Origin: Nocardioides mangrovicus | Lineage (GTDB): Bacteria; Actinomycetota; Actinomycetes; Propionibacteriales; Nocardioidaceae | Length of the DNA stretch: 59,627 nt | Direction of reading: 5' to 3' | Assembly: GCF_003674065.1 (NCBI RefSeq) | Contig: NZ_RDBE01000010.1 | Coordinates: forward strand, 1-59,627 | Shown here: piece by piece, positions 42,585 through 51,244 of the stretch | Numbering within the stretch: position 1 is the first letter of the stretch | Layout of the letters: every line of letters begins with the position of its first letter | Made by a program: the position numbers and the translations under genes | The notes under the pieces: generated by a model | The model's input: the letters and a program-made list of their open reading frames with translations, nothing else | Databases searched by the model: none | Told to the model about the DNA's origin: nothing

Positions 42585-42606
42585 GTTAACGGACAGTGTC
42601 GTTTAG
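42585..42606. promoter_or_regulatory. Candidate TetR operator
   Basis: GTTAACG, eight bases, then CGTTTAG: arms TTAACG and CGTTTA pair at 5 of 6 positions. A perfect 10-bp palindrome, CCGTTAACGG (42583-42592), overlaps the left arm. It lies 17-38 nt upstream of the TetR ATG and overlaps the P450 stop. Confidence 0.5.
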
Positions 42607-43826
42607 GCCAGGTTCGGCCGAATCGGCAGGGTCGCGAAGCCGTTGTTCACCCCGAGCTTTCCGAACCGCCGGGCACCGGCCCCGATCTCGTAGTCCGGCA
42701 TCCGCTGCAGGATCCCCACCACGGCCGTGCGGAGCTCGAGTCGAGCCAGCCACAAGCCCATGCAGTAGTGCGTGCCCATCCCGAAGGTCAGGTGCATGCC
42801 GTCCTGCCGCTCCGGCTCCACTTCCAAAGGGACCGGGAACTGCTCCTCGTCGAGGTTGGCGGTGGCGATGAGTGCGGCGATGCGGTCGCCCCGCTTCAGG
42901 TGCTGCCCACCGAGTTCCAGGTCCTGTGTCACCGTGCGGGCGACGAGCGGGGTGATCGCGAACAAGCGCAGCATGTCCTCGACCGCTGAGGGAATGAGCT
43001 CGGGATCCTCGATGAGCTCTGTGCGCAGCTCGGGATGGCGAGCCAGGTGCTCCACGACGTTCTCCAGCGCAGCGGCGGTCGTCCGGACCCCGCCGAGGAT
43101 GATCGAGAGCGTCAGGGCGACGACGTCGTCCTCGCTCAGCTGCGTCGAGGGGTCCACCATCTTCGACAACAGGTCCTCGCGTGGTGCCGCGACCCGTGAC
43201 CGGACCGCCGCGCGCACCATCTCCGACGCCGCGGCGAACTCCGCCGCGGCCGCCTGGGCGATGCGGTCGCGATCGCCTCCGGCCTCTGGGTCGATGGCGA
43301 ATGCGTCCTCCAGCATCAAGATGAAGCGCTCGCGATCGGGCACCTCCACCAGGCCGACGAACTCGAAGATCGTGTTCACGGTGAGGCGGAAGCTGAAGCG
43401 CTGGGTGAAGTCGAACTCCTCGCAGTCGACCACCTCGTCCAGGAACGACTCGACCAGGGCGGTGACCGTGGGCTGGACGACCCGGTCGACGTGCGCCTTG
43501 GCGAAGAGGGATCGCAACGGCCGACGCAGGCGGTCGTGCGCCTCGCCGTCGAGGATCCCCGGGACGATGGCCGGGGCCTTCGCCGAGGTCGGGATGAGCT
43601 TGCCGCCCTTGGTCCCGTCGGCGCTTCGCTCGACCGTGAAGTGCTCCTGGTCGGCGATCACTGCGCGAGCCAGGTCGTAGCTCGTGGCGACCCAGAACCC
43701 GCCGTAGCTCTCGCTCCAGCTCAGCGCGGCCGGCACCGTCCGCAACCGGGGGAACCGTCGCTCGGAGTCGGCGGCGAACTCCGGGGAGTGGTGGTCGAAT
43801 TCGATCTGCACCTCGCTCGCGCTCAT
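42603..43826 (-). CDS. Cytochrome P450 (second of two, unusual active-site motifs)
   Basis: A 407-residue P450 with a normal haem loop FGMGTHYCMG (Cys355). The I-helix reads LGGVRTTAA, so Arg replaces the acidic residue before the conserved Thr. The K-helix reads VEDMLRLF, giving D-x-x-R rather than E-x-x-R. Both changes were checked in the DNA. ATG 43826 overlaps the FprB stop, so its reductase is co-expressed. It may have altered oxygen activation or a non-standard reaction. Confidence 0.9.
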   Translation of the reverse strand: MSASEVQIEFDHHSPEFAADSERRFPRLRTVPAALSWSESYGGFWVATSYDLARAVIADQEHFTVERSADGTKGGKLIPTSAKAPAIVPGILDGEAHDRLRRPLRSLFAKAHVDRVVQPTVTALVESFLDEVVDCEEFDFTQRFSFRLTVNTIFEFVGLVEVPDRERFILMLEDAFAIDPEAGGDRDRIAQAAAAEFAAASEMVRAAVRSRVAAPREDLLSKMVDPSTQLSEDDVVALTLSIILGGVRTTAAALENVVEHLARHPELRTELIEDPELIPSAVEDMLRLFAITPLVARTVTQDLELGGQHLKRGDRIAALIATANLDEEQFPVPLEVEPERQDGMHLTFGMGTHYCMGLWLARLELRTAVVGILQRMPDYEIGAGARRFGKLGVNNGFATLPIRPNLA

Positions 43827-45517
43827 CGCTCCTCCGACCCGGCACCGGCTGCGACCAGGCCACCGTGCGCCGTCCGCAGCATGTCGTCCACCCTTGTCAG
43901 CTTGACCCGGGGCCGGCCCGACGCCTCGCCGGCCTGCACCTCGGCGCGGTCGATCGCTCGCCACCCCTGGAGGTCCAGGTGCTCCGGCAAGGCGTCCACC
44001 AGATCGTCGGAGAGCCGCGGCGTCGGCAGTCGGCCCTCGACGAAGTCGTCGAGCAGGGCCCCGACCGTCTCTTTGGCGCACTTCTTGTTGGTACCGATGA
44101 CGCCGGAGGGTCCCCGCTTGATCCACCCCGTCACGAACACGCCAGGGAGAACCGCGCCGAGCGCCGACTCGAGGACGCGTCCGTGGTCGTTCGGCAGGAT
44201 CGCGCGTGTGTCGTCGAACGGCAGGCCTCCGACGTTCTTGCCCCGGTAGCCCACAGAGCGCAGCACGAGCCCGCACGAGAGGTCCTCGTACGCGCCCGTC
44301 GGCCTGGCGATCGGCGACCCGTCCTGCTCGACGAGCTCGTTGTGCAGCAGGCGCACGCCCTCGACGCGCTCGGAGCCCAGGATCTCACCCGGTGAGGCCA
44401 GGAAGCGCATCGTCACCCTGCGCTCGCGTGCCGGCTCCTCGGTCCCCAGCCGCCTGAGGAGCTCGGTCTTGCGAGGGCCCATCACGAAACGGTCGCCGTC
44501 GTCCTGCGGATGCTCGACGACGAGCTCGTCTCGGCGGACGACCAGGTCCACGTCGGCGAGATCCACGAGTCCCAGCAGCTCGGGTGTCGTGAAGGCCGCC
44601 TGCGCCGGACCGCGGCGACCCGCGACCACCACCTCCCGCACGGCGCTGGCCGCCAGCTGCTCGAGGGCGTGGTCGGCGATGTCGGTGCGGCGGAGGCGGT
44701 CGATGTCGCTGACTAGCACGCGGGCGACGTCCAGCGCGACGTTGCCGTTGCCGAACACCACCGCCCGCTCGCCGGACAGGTCGAACGAGCGATCGGCGAA
44801 GTCGGGATGGCCGTTGTACCAGGCGACGAACTCGGTCGCGGAGTGACTGCCGGCCAGGTCCTCACCGGGGATATCGAGCGGCCGGTCGCTCATGGCTCCG
44901 ACGGCATAGACGACGGCGTGGTAGCGACCCATGAGGTCCTCATGGGTCAGGTGAGTGCCCACCTCGACGTTGAGGAACAGACGGAACCCCTGACGCCGCA
45001 TGGTGCGGGCGAAAGTATCGGTGACCGACTTCGTGGCCTGGTGGTCAGGAGCGACGCCATAGCGCACGAGACCCCCCGGCACCGGTAACCTCTCGAACAT
45101 GTCCACCTGGGCCCCCAGGTGACGCTGGGCGAGCAGCTCCTCAGCGGCGTAGCAGGCCGCAGGCCCCGATCCCACTATGGCCACCTTCAGCGAGCGGGTC
45201 GCATCTGCCTCCCACCGCCGCCGCCGGGTCCTTTTGGGGTTCTGGGCGTAGGAGGCCCGCACCGGGTCCTCGTAGTAGCCGGCATTCAGGTCGAGGTAGG
45301 GCACGAAGCGATCCGGCAGGTCGAAATCGGGCGCGATCGCCCCCACCGGACAGACGTCGAGGCACGCACCGCAGTCGATGCAGCCCTGCGGGTCGATGTA
45401 CAGCATCTCCGCGGTCGCGTAGTCGGGCTCGTCGGGCGTGGGATGGATGCAGTTGACTGGACACACCGGGACGCACGCCGCGTCGTTGCAGCAGTTCTGG
45501 GTGATCACATGCGTCAC
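43823..45517 (-). CDS. FprB-like ferredoxin-NADP+ reductase with N-terminal ferredoxin domain
   Basis: A 564-residue protein. Its N-terminal 7Fe-type ferredoxin has cysteines at 9, 15, 19, 23 and 46, 49, 52, 56 (NCIHPTPDEPDY and DCGACLDVCPVGAI segments), fused to an adrenodoxin-reductase-type FAD/NADPH module starting at VAIVGSGPAACYAAE. The start VTHVITQNCCND matches the FprB N-terminus, so GTG 45517 is preferred over the longer frame. It passes electrons from NADPH to P450s, first the overlapping P450 gene, and perhaps the 22722 ferredoxin. Confidence 0.92.
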   Translation of the reverse strand: MTHVITQNCCNDAACVPVCPVNCIHPTPDEPDYATAEMLYIDPQGCIDCGACLDVCPVGAIAPDFDLPDRFVPYLDLNAGYYEDPVRASYAQNPKRTRRRRWEADATRSLKVAIVGSGPAACYAAEELLAQRHLGAQVDMFERLPVPGGLVRYGVAPDHQATKSVTDTFARTMRRQGFRLFLNVEVGTHLTHEDLMGRYHAVVYAVGAMSDRPLDIPGEDLAGSHSATEFVAWYNGHPDFADRSFDLSGERAVVFGNGNVALDVARVLVSDIDRLRRTDIADHALEQLAASAVREVVVAGRRGPAQAAFTTPELLGLVDLADVDLVVRRDELVVEHPQDDGDRFVMGPRKTELLRRLGTEEPARERRVTMRFLASPGEILGSERVEGVRLLHNELVEQDGSPIARPTGAYEDLSCGLVLRSVGYRGKNVGGLPFDDTRAILPNDHGRVLESALGAVLPGVFVTGWIKRGPSGVIGTNKKCAKETVGALLDDFVEGRLPTPRLSDDLVDALPEHLDLQGWRAIDRAEVQAGEASGRPRVKLTRVDDMLRTAHGGLVAAGAGSEER

Positions 45518-45554
45518 AGCGAGCGGCTCCAACCGTCCGACACGAAGTCTTGCC

Positions 45555-45573
45555 TCATCATGACAAAGATTGT
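45555..45573. promoter_or_regulatory. Island operator, copy 9 (divergent promoter)
   Basis: Minus strand reads ACAATCTTTGTCATGATGA, matching copy 6 at about 15 of 19 positions. It lies between FprB (start 45517) and the small plus-strand gene (45601). It is the weakest clear member and the last one before the tRNA-Ala gene. Confidence 0.5.
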
Positions 45574-45600
45574 TAACTTGATCAACGGCAGGAGGTCGAG

Positions 45601-45771
45601 ATGGCACTGAGGCTGAGCTGCCCCTGCGGGGCGAGGCTGTTCGGTCGCACCGGCGACGACCTCGTCACGGAGGTTCGCCTGCACCTCGAGGCCGACCACG
45701 CGAGCCGCCAGTATCAGGACGACGAGATCCTGTCGATGGCCGTACCCATCCCCGACCGCCTCCTGCCCTGA
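45601..45771 (+). CDS. Small DUF1059-like protein
   Basis: A 56-residue protein, MALRLSCPCGARLFGRT at the start, with a C-P-C-G knuckle, DDLVTEVRLHLEADH (an E/H-rich helix) and DDEILSMAVPIP at the end. This layout fits the small DUF1059 family, whose function is unknown. ATG 45601 has GGAGG 5-6 nt upstream. Divergent from the FprB operon across operator copy 9, so it probably belongs to the same regulon. Last gene of the island before tRNA-Ala. Confidence 0.7.
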   Translation: MALRLSCPCGARLFGRTGDDLVTEVRLHLEADHASRQYQDDEILSMAVPIPDRLLP

Positions 45772-45956
45772 GCATCCGCGTCGGACAGGCTGCACCGGCC
45801 TCCACGTCGTGGAGCGTTGTCGCACGGCAGCTGCGGGTTCCCCGCGCGCCCGGGCCGCACCCACCACCCTGAGCGGTACGCGAGGATGGGGGTCGAACCC
45901 CGAACCGGACCTGCGCCGCCGCGATAGGAGACCAATCCGGCTGAGTGACGGGTTCG
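45772..45956. other. Intergenic stretch next to tRNA-Ala, tRNA-like T-arm fragment
   Basis: 185 nt without a convincing gene. On the minus strand, at about 45885-45905, it contains GGTTCGGGGTTCGACCCCC, resembling a tRNA T-arm, but no complete tRNA can be folded from it. It may be a remnant of tRNA sequence left by an integration event, or chance. Confidence 0.3.
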
Positions 45957-46032
<76 letters not shown>

Positions 46033-46099
46033 AGTGCGCTGCCATCAGCGCGACGACGAAGGTATCACCCGCCGGCCGGGCGTCCCCAATCGGCAGGGC

Positions 46100-46912
46100 T
46101 CAGGCGCCGGCGACCTTGCGGACCGGCTCGGTGTCCTCGGCCTTCTTGGCCGCCGCCGCGGCGGCGGCCTCGCGGGCCAGCCGGGAGTCGCCGGCGTCGT
46201 GGCCCGAGGAGGTGACCTGGGTGAGGTCGATGGTGCGGACCGTGCGGCGGGCCGCCGGCTTGGAGACGTACGTCGGCAGGGTCAGCGGCAGCGGGTCCCA
46301 CAGCGATCCGTCGGTCTCGAGGTCGCTCGCGGTGACCGAGTGCGCGACCGGGTAGGACGGCTCGGCGGTGGGGGTGGCGGCCGGGTCGGCCACCGGAGCC
46401 GTCGCGGAGGTGGCGACCGGCGCGGGAGCCGGAGCGGCCGCACGGGCCGGGGTCTGACGCACCATCAGCCGGCACAGCACCAGCCAGCCGAGCACGAGGA
46501 CGACCGGCACGACCACCGAGAGCCACGGCACGTGGCCGAGCCCGGCGGCACCGGCGACGAGCGCGGTGACCGCCAGCAGCACCAGCAGCACGCGACGACG
46601 CCGGACGGTGGCGGCGTAGGTCGTCGAGGCGGGCACCGGACGCGCCTCGGTGCGCAGCGCGTCGTGCTTGGCCTTCTTGTCGGCCCGGGTCAGGGCGCGC
46701 TCCACCTCGACACGCGCGGTGACGGAGGCGGGTGGCGGCGTCCGCAGCGCCTTCATCGTCGCCGGGGTGCGCTCGAGCACCCGCATGGTGTCGGAGAAGC
46801 TGTCCAGCGGTCGGCTGGCGGCGAGCTCCTCGTGCCGGCGCAGGGCCCGGGGGAGCAGGTAGCCGGCCCAGGCGACGGCGAGGACGACGAAGATGAGTGC
46901 GCTGAGGTCCAC
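46100..46912 (-). CDS. sepX: SepX/GlpR-type septal membrane protein
   Basis: A 270-residue protein. One transmembrane helix is at residues 2-20 (ALIFVVLAVAWAGYLL). A cytoplasmic stretch with the conserved SRPLDSFSDTMRVLER follows, then two further helices (about 120-165) and a Pro/Ala-rich C-terminal tail. This architecture and the location near the MoeA-like Glp gene match SepX of Streptomyces and GlpR of Corynebacterium, membrane partners at the division septum. GTG 46912 is chosen; a longer open frame upstream has no membrane start. Expected partner: Glp at 48560. Confidence 0.85.
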   Translation of the reverse strand: MDLSALIFVVLAVAWAGYLLPRALRRHEELAASRPLDSFSDTMRVLERTPATMKALRTPPPASVTARVEVERALTRADKKAKHDALRTEARPVPASTTYAATVRRRRVLLVLLAVTALVAGAAGLGHVPWLSVVVPVVLVLGWLVLCRLMVRQTPARAAAPAPAPVATSATAPVADPAATPTAEPSYPVAHSVTASDLETDGSLWDPLPLTLPTYVSKPAARRTVRTIDLTQVTSSGHDAGDSRLAREAAAAAAAKKAEDTEPVRKVAGA

Positions 46913-46994
46913 ACGCCAGAGCGTAGGAGCGGTGACCGGGCTCACCGCGCAGCGTGAACGGTGTGTCGCCTGGGAACTGATGTGACTGGTGTGA

Positions 46995-47594
46995 CTATGC
47001 GGAGCCCGAGGCCCCGTCGAGCCGCCGCAGCAGCCCACCCGGGCACTCCTCGACGGTGATCGCGAACAGCCGGTGGTCGCGCCACTCGCCGTCGATGTGC
47101 AGGTAGCGCGGGGCGTAGCCGTACTCGGCGATGCCGAGCTTCTCGACCACCCGCAGCGACGCCGCGTTCTCGGGACGGATGGCGACCTCGACGCGGTGCA
47201 GCCCGGCCACGAACAGGCAGTGGTCGATGACCATCGCCAGCGCCCGGGTGGTGATGCCGCGACCGGCGTAGGCCTGGTCGATCCAGTAGCCCACCGAGGC
47301 GAACTGCCCCGACCCGCGGACGATGTTGTTGACGGTGATCTGCCCGACCAGCCGGCCGTCGTACTCGATGGCGAACGGCATCGTCTGCCCGGCGTTGGCC
47401 TGCCGGTGGTAGAGCCGCACCATCGAGGCGAACGTCCGCGGCGGGTGCGTTCCCGAGGGCGACGTCGCGTCCCAGCGCCGCAGCCACTCGCGGTTGCGCT
47501 CGCGCGCCTCGTGCCAGGCACGACGGTCCGAGCGGGCCAGCGGCCGCAGCCAGATCCCGCGCGAGCGCAGTTCCACCGGCCACCCGCGCGTCAT
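46995..47594 (-). CDS. RimJ/RimL-type GNAT N-acetyltransferase
   Basis: A 199-residue GNAT-fold protein starting with the RimJ-like GIWLRPLARSD. It shows VGQITVNNIVRGSGQFASVG (acetyl-CoA strand), the binding-loop segment GRGITTRALAMVIDH (about 118-132), and NAASLRVVEKLG. It would acetylate a protein N-terminus or small amine. ATG 47594, 7 nt after the MoaB stop, in the moa-glp gene string; the same neighbour (Rv0995) is found beside moeA1 in mycobacteria. Confidence 0.9.
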   Translation of the reverse strand: MTRGWPVELRSRGIWLRPLARSDRRAWHEARERNREWLRRWDATSPSGTHPPRTFASMVRLYHRQANAGQTMPFAIEYDGRLVGQITVNNIVRGSGQFASVGYWIDQAYAGRGITTRALAMVIDHCLFVAGLHRVEVAIRPENAASLRVVEKLGIAEYGYAPRYLHIDGEWRDHRLFAITVEECPGGLLRRLDGASGSA

Positions 47595-47601
47595 GCCGGC
47601 C

Positions 47602-48087
47602 TCATGAGCGGGGGTGGTCCCCGCCCGCGATCTGCTCGACCGCGTGCACGACGACCGGACCCAACACCGCCAGACCGTCCTTCACCCCGCCGCGCGAGCC
47701 GGGCAGGTTCACCACCAGCGTCTGCCGGTGGACGCCGGCCAGACCGCGCGAGAGCGCGGCGGTCGCGACGCCGTGGGCGGTGCCGTACTGCCGGATCGCC
47801 TCGGCGAGGCCGGGCACCTGGTAGTCCAGCAGCTCCGCGGTCACCTCGGGCGTGCGGTCGGTGGGCGTGAGCCCGGTGCCGCCGGTGGTCACCACCAGCC
47901 GCGCGCCGGTCGAGGCCGCGAGGCGGATGGCCTGCCCCACCGGCTCGCCGTCGGAGACCACCTCGGGACCGGAGACCTCGAACCCGAGGTCGCGCAGCGC
48001 CTCGACGATGAGCGGGCCGGTGGTGTCCTCGTAGACGCCGGCCGCGGCACGGTTGGAGGCGACGACGACGGCGGCGGTGAGGCTCAT
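47602..48087 (-). CDS. moaB: Molybdopterin adenylyltransferase/MoaB-type protein
   Basis: A 161-residue MoaB/MogA-fold protein. It has [17 protein letters not shown] (about 65-81), the metal/MPT-binding loop, and [12 protein letters not shown] near the C-terminus. Members adenylate molybdopterin or bind it during molybdenum cofactor synthesis. ATG 48087 overlaps the MoaC stop (ATGA). Confidence 0.92.
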   Translation of the reverse strand: MSLTAAVVVASNRAAAGVYEDTTGPLIVEALRDLGFEVSGPEVVSDGEPVGQAIRLAASTGARLVVTTGGTGLTPTDRTPEVTAELLDYQVPGLAEAIRQYGTAHGVATAALSRGLAGVHRQTLVVNLPGSRGGVKDGLAVLGPVVVHAVEQIAGGDHPRS

Positions 48088-48560
48088 CGGGTCCACTCCC
48101 CCGACCGGCCGCCGCTCTTGGCCTCGACCCGGACGTCGGTGATGACGGCGGCCTTGTCGACCGCCTTGACCATGTCGACCACCGTGAGCGCCGCGACGCT
48201 GACCGCGGTCAGCGCCTCCATCTCCACGCCGGTGCGGTCGGTGGTGCGCACCGTGGCGCTGATGTGCACGGCGTCGTCGCCGACGTCGAGGTCGACGCTC
48301 ACCCCGGAGATGGCCAGCGGGTGGCACAGCGGCACCAGGTCGGGCGTGCGCTTGGCCGCCATGATCCCGGCCACCCGCGCCACGCCCAGCGCGTCGCCCT
48401 TGGGCACCCCCTCGCCGCGCAGCAGCGCCACCACCTCGGCCGAGACCAGCACGCGGCCGGTGGCCGTCGCGACCCGGGCGGTGACGTCCTTCTCCGAGAC
48501 GTCGACCATCCGCGCGGCACCGGACTCGTCGACGTGGGTCAGCCGCGCACCGTCGGGCAT
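48084..48560 (-). CDS. moaC: Cyclic pyranopterin monophosphate synthase MoaC
   Basis: A 158-residue MoaC. It carries [37 protein letters not shown] split around about 55-72, [10 protein letters not shown], and [20 protein letters not shown] with the active-site Asp/Lys region. It converts the GTP-derived intermediate to cyclic pyranopterin. ATG 48560 overlaps the glp stop by 1-3 nt, so the three genes are coupled. Confidence 0.95.
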   Translation of the reverse strand: MPDGARLTHVDESGAARMVDVSEKDVTARVATATGRVLVSAEVVALLRGEGVPKGDALGVARVAGIMAAKRTPDLVPLCHPLAISGVSVDLDVGDDAVHISATVRTTDRTGVEMEALTAVSVAALTVVDMVKAVDKAAVITDVRVEAKSGGRSGEWTR

Positions 48561-49798
48561 CAGAAGTCCCGGTCGAGCACCAGCACGGGCACCGGGGTGC
48601 CCGCGGGGATCGAGGTCTGCTGCTCGCTGCACACGATGAGGGCGTTGGCCGCCGACAGGTCGCCCATCAGATGCGAGCCGGCGCCGCCGACCTGCGCCAC
48701 CGTCGCCCCGCCGCGCGCCACCTGGTAGCTCCCGCGCAGGAACTGCTTCTTGCCCGGCAGCGAGGTGATGTCGGTGGTGGTCACGGCCCGCATCATCGGT
48801 CGCGAGAGCACGGAGCGACCCATCATCTTGCGCAGCGCGGGCACCACGAACACCTCGAAGGAGATGTAGGAGGAGACCGGGTTGCCCGGCAGCGTGAAGA
48901 TCGGCGTGTGGTCCTCGCCCACGAAGCCGAAGCCCTGCGGCTTGCCCGGCTGCATCGCCACCTCGTCGAAGCTGACGCCGCCCTGCTCGGTGAGCACCTC
49001 CTTGACGACGTCGTAGGCACCCATGCTGACCCCGCCGCTGGTGACCACGACGTCGGCGCGCACCAGCTGGTCCGAGAGCGCCTCGGCGAAGCCCTGCGGG
49101 TCGTCGCGCACGATGCCCACCCGGTACGCGATCGCCCCGGCGGCGCGGCACGAGGCAGCCAGCATGTAGGAATTGCCGTCGTAGATCGAGTCCGGCCCCA
49201 GCTGCTCACCGGGCTCGCGCAGCTCGTCGCCGGTGGAGATCACCACGACGCGCGGCCGCGGCCGGGCCGAGACCCGCGAGCGACCTACCGAGGCCAGCAG
49301 CCCGATCTGGCGCGGGCCGATGAGGTCGCCGACGCTGAGCAGCGCGTCGCCGCTCTGCACGTCGCTGCCGGCCAGCCGAATGTGCTGGCCCTGCGTGGGC
49401 GCCCGGCTGATCTGCACCTTGACCGTGCCGGCGTCGGTCCACTCCACCGGCACCACGGCGCTGGCGCCCTGCGGCACCGGGGCGCCGGTCATGATCCGCA
49501 CCGCCGTGCCCGGCGACATCGCGGTCACCGCGCGCGCTGCGCCGCCGGCCGCCACCTCCCCGACCACGGGCAGGTGCACGGGTCGCTGCTCGGAGGCCTC
49601 CGCGACGTCCTTGAACACCACGGCGTAGCCGTCCATGCCTGAGTTGTCGAAGGCGGGCAGCGGTGCCTGCGCCACGATGTCCTCGGCGATTGGCAGGCCC
49701 ATGGCCTCCAGCAGCGGCTGGTCGTAGGCGGGAATCGGCTCGATCTGGTCGAGGATCCGCTGCAGGTGGACGTCGACCGGGGTCAGGTCGTCACTCAC
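48560..49798 (-). CDS. glp: MoeA/gephyrin-like protein (Glp)
   Basis: A 412-residue MoeA-family protein. It has [52 protein letters not shown] split over the core, [16 protein letters not shown], and [13 protein letters not shown] in the gephyrin domain. MoeA inserts molybdate into molybdopterin. In Corynebacterium a paralogue (Glp) instead binds FtsZ and the membrane protein GlpR. The nearby SepX/GlpR gene argues for the Glp role, perhaps alongside cofactor insertion. GTG 49798 ([11 protein letters not shown]) is preferred over an earlier start. Confidence 0.88.
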   Translation of the reverse strand: MSDDLTPVDVHLQRILDQIEPIPAYDQPLLEAMGLPIAEDIVAQAPLPAFDNSGMDGYAVVFKDVAEASEQRPVHLPVVGEVAAGGAARAVTAMSPGTAVRIMTGAPVPQGASAVVPVEWTDAGTVKVQISRAPTQGQHIRLAGSDVQSGDALLSVGDLIGPRQIGLLASVGRSRVSARPRPRVVVISTGDELREPGEQLGPDSIYDGNSYMLAASCRAAGAIAYRVGIVRDDPQGFAEALSDQLVRADVVVTSGGVSMGAYDVVKEVLTEQGGVSFDEVAMQPGKPQGFGFVGEDHTPIFTLPGNPVSSYISFEVFVVPALRKMMGRSVLSRPMMRAVTTTDITSLPGKKQFLRGSYQVARGGATVAQVGGAGSHLMGDLSAANALIVCSEQQTSIPAGTPVPVLVLDRDF

Positions 49799-49823
49799 GG
49801 AGGTCCTCAGGCATAGGTCGAGG

Positions 49824-51221
49824 CTAATGGCTGGGGGGGCTCTGCTCCTCCAGCACGGTGCCCGCGGCGATCCGGCCACCGTTGCCGTCCAGCTCGACGT
49901 CGCCCACGACGCTGACGCCCTCGCCGAAGGTCCAGTCGCCCTTGACCACCAGCGAGTGCGCCCGGCGCAGCGACGGCGCCCCCGACGGGAAGCGCTTGTC
50001 GAACTCCCCGACTAGCTTGTAGGGGCCCTCCAGGTCGACGAACGGCGTCTCGTCGGGCACCAGGTCCAGGCCGAAGTCGGGGCCCATGTCGTAGGCGTCG
50101 GAGCGCAGGACCAGCAGCTGGCTGGTGCTCTTGACCGGGATGAAGCGGGCCCGGGTGACCTCGATGATGCGGGCGTCCTCGAAGACCTCGATGGCCGCGC
50201 CCATGGCGGTCTCGATCTGGATCACCTTCGGGCTCGCGGCGTCGCTGGGGTCAGTGGTCTTCTCGTTGCGGATCAGCGGCAGGCCCAAGATGCCGTCGCG
50301 GCGGTCGAGCTCGTCGCGCATCGCCACCAGGTCGAACCAGATGTTGTTGGTGGAGGCGAACCGGTGCTGGTCGAGGTCCTGCAGCTTGGCCAGGTCCTCG
50401 GGCAGGGTCTGGGCGGTCTCGCGCAGCACGATGCGGCCGTCGTTGACCCGGGTGGCGAAGTGGCCCCCCTTCTTGTCCGCCGCCGTGCGCCGCACCGCCT
50501 CGATGGCGAAGGGTGCGCCGCTCCGGGCGAACCAGCCGGCCACCGCCTTGTCGGGGGTGGCGCCGAGGTTGTCGGAGTTGGAGACGAAGGCGTAGCGGAA
50601 GCCGGCGTCGATGAGCTCATCGAGCAGACCCGTGCCCCGCAGCGCGGTGTAGATGTCGCCGTGCCCGGGCGGGCACCACTCCAGCTCGGGGTCGAGGCTC
50701 CAGGTGACCGGCTCGAGGTTGTCGACCCGGATCTTGGGCTCCTTGTTCTGCAGGAACTCCAGCGGCAGGCCGTCGACGGCCAGGTCGTCGTAGCGCGCGA
50801 GCGCGGCCAGGGTGTCCTCGGAGGTGCGGAAGGAGTTCATCAGCACCAGCGGCAGCTGGGCGTCGTACTCCTTGCGCAGGTGCAGCACCTGCCGGGCGAT
50901 GACGTCGAGGAACGAGAGCCCGCGCCGCACGCACAGCAACGACTTCGCGCGGTCCATCCCCATCGACGTGCCCAGGCCGCCGTTGAGCTTGATGACGGCC
51001 GTCGCGCGGATCGCCTCCAGCTGCGCGTCCTCGGGCACCTCCTGGTCGGCCAGGGCGGGCGCGTTGACCGGCGCGATGGCCGACTCGGGGATCATCCCGG
51101 TCTCGCCGTGCTGGACCAGCCGGTAGTAGTGCGAGAAGACGTCGATCGCGACCTGGTCCACGCCGGCCTCGGCCATCTTGGCCTGCGCCATCGACAGGCC
51201 ACGACTCTCCTTGCCACCCAT
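49824..51221 (-). CDS. UTP-glucose-1-phosphate uridylyltransferase, eukaryotic (UDPGP) type
   Basis: A 465-residue enzyme of the UDPGP fold. Its signature KLNGGLGTSMGMDRAKSLL (about 76-94) is that of eukaryotic-type UGPases, not of bacterial GalU. Other family segments are QNKEPKIRVD, PPGHGDIYTAL and YAFVSNSDNLGA. It makes UDP-glucose. ATG 51221 lies 23 nt from the divergent cyclo-ligase; an ATG at 51191 is possible. It sits in the slot taken by galU in mycobacteria. Confidence 0.92.
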   Translation of the reverse strand: MGGKESRGLSMAQAKMAEAGVDQVAIDVFSHYYRLVQHGETGMIPESAIAPVNAPALADQEVPEDAQLEAIRATAVIKLNGGLGTSMGMDRAKSLLCVRRGLSFLDVIARQVLHLRKEYDAQLPLVLMNSFRTSEDTLAALARYDDLAVDGLPLEFLQNKEPKIRVDNLEPVTWSLDPELEWCPPGHGDIYTALRGTGLLDELIDAGFRYAFVSNSDNLGATPDKAVAGWFARSGAPFAIEAVRRTAADKKGGHFATRVNDGRIVLRETAQTLPEDLAKLQDLDQHRFASTNNIWFDLVAMRDELDRRDGILGLPLIRNEKTTDPSDAASPKVIQIETAMGAAIEVFEDARIIEVTRARFIPVKSTSQLLVLRSDAYDMGPDFGLDLVPDETPFVDLEGPYKLVGEFDKRFPSGAPSLRRAHSLVVKGDWTFGEGVSVVGDVELDGNGGRIAAGTVLEEQSPPSH

Positions 51222-51244
51222 GTCAACGACTTTAGGCTGCGGGC

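Noticed and set aside
3975-45573. KstR or KstR2 operators as the identity of the island motif
   Set aside because: The sites lack TnnAACnnGTTnnA, and the CAAG/CTTG orientation is opposite to the KstR2 site.
45885-45950. A possible second tRNA next to tRNA-Ala
   Set aside because: Only a T-arm-like piece is present; acceptor and anticodon stems cannot be formed.
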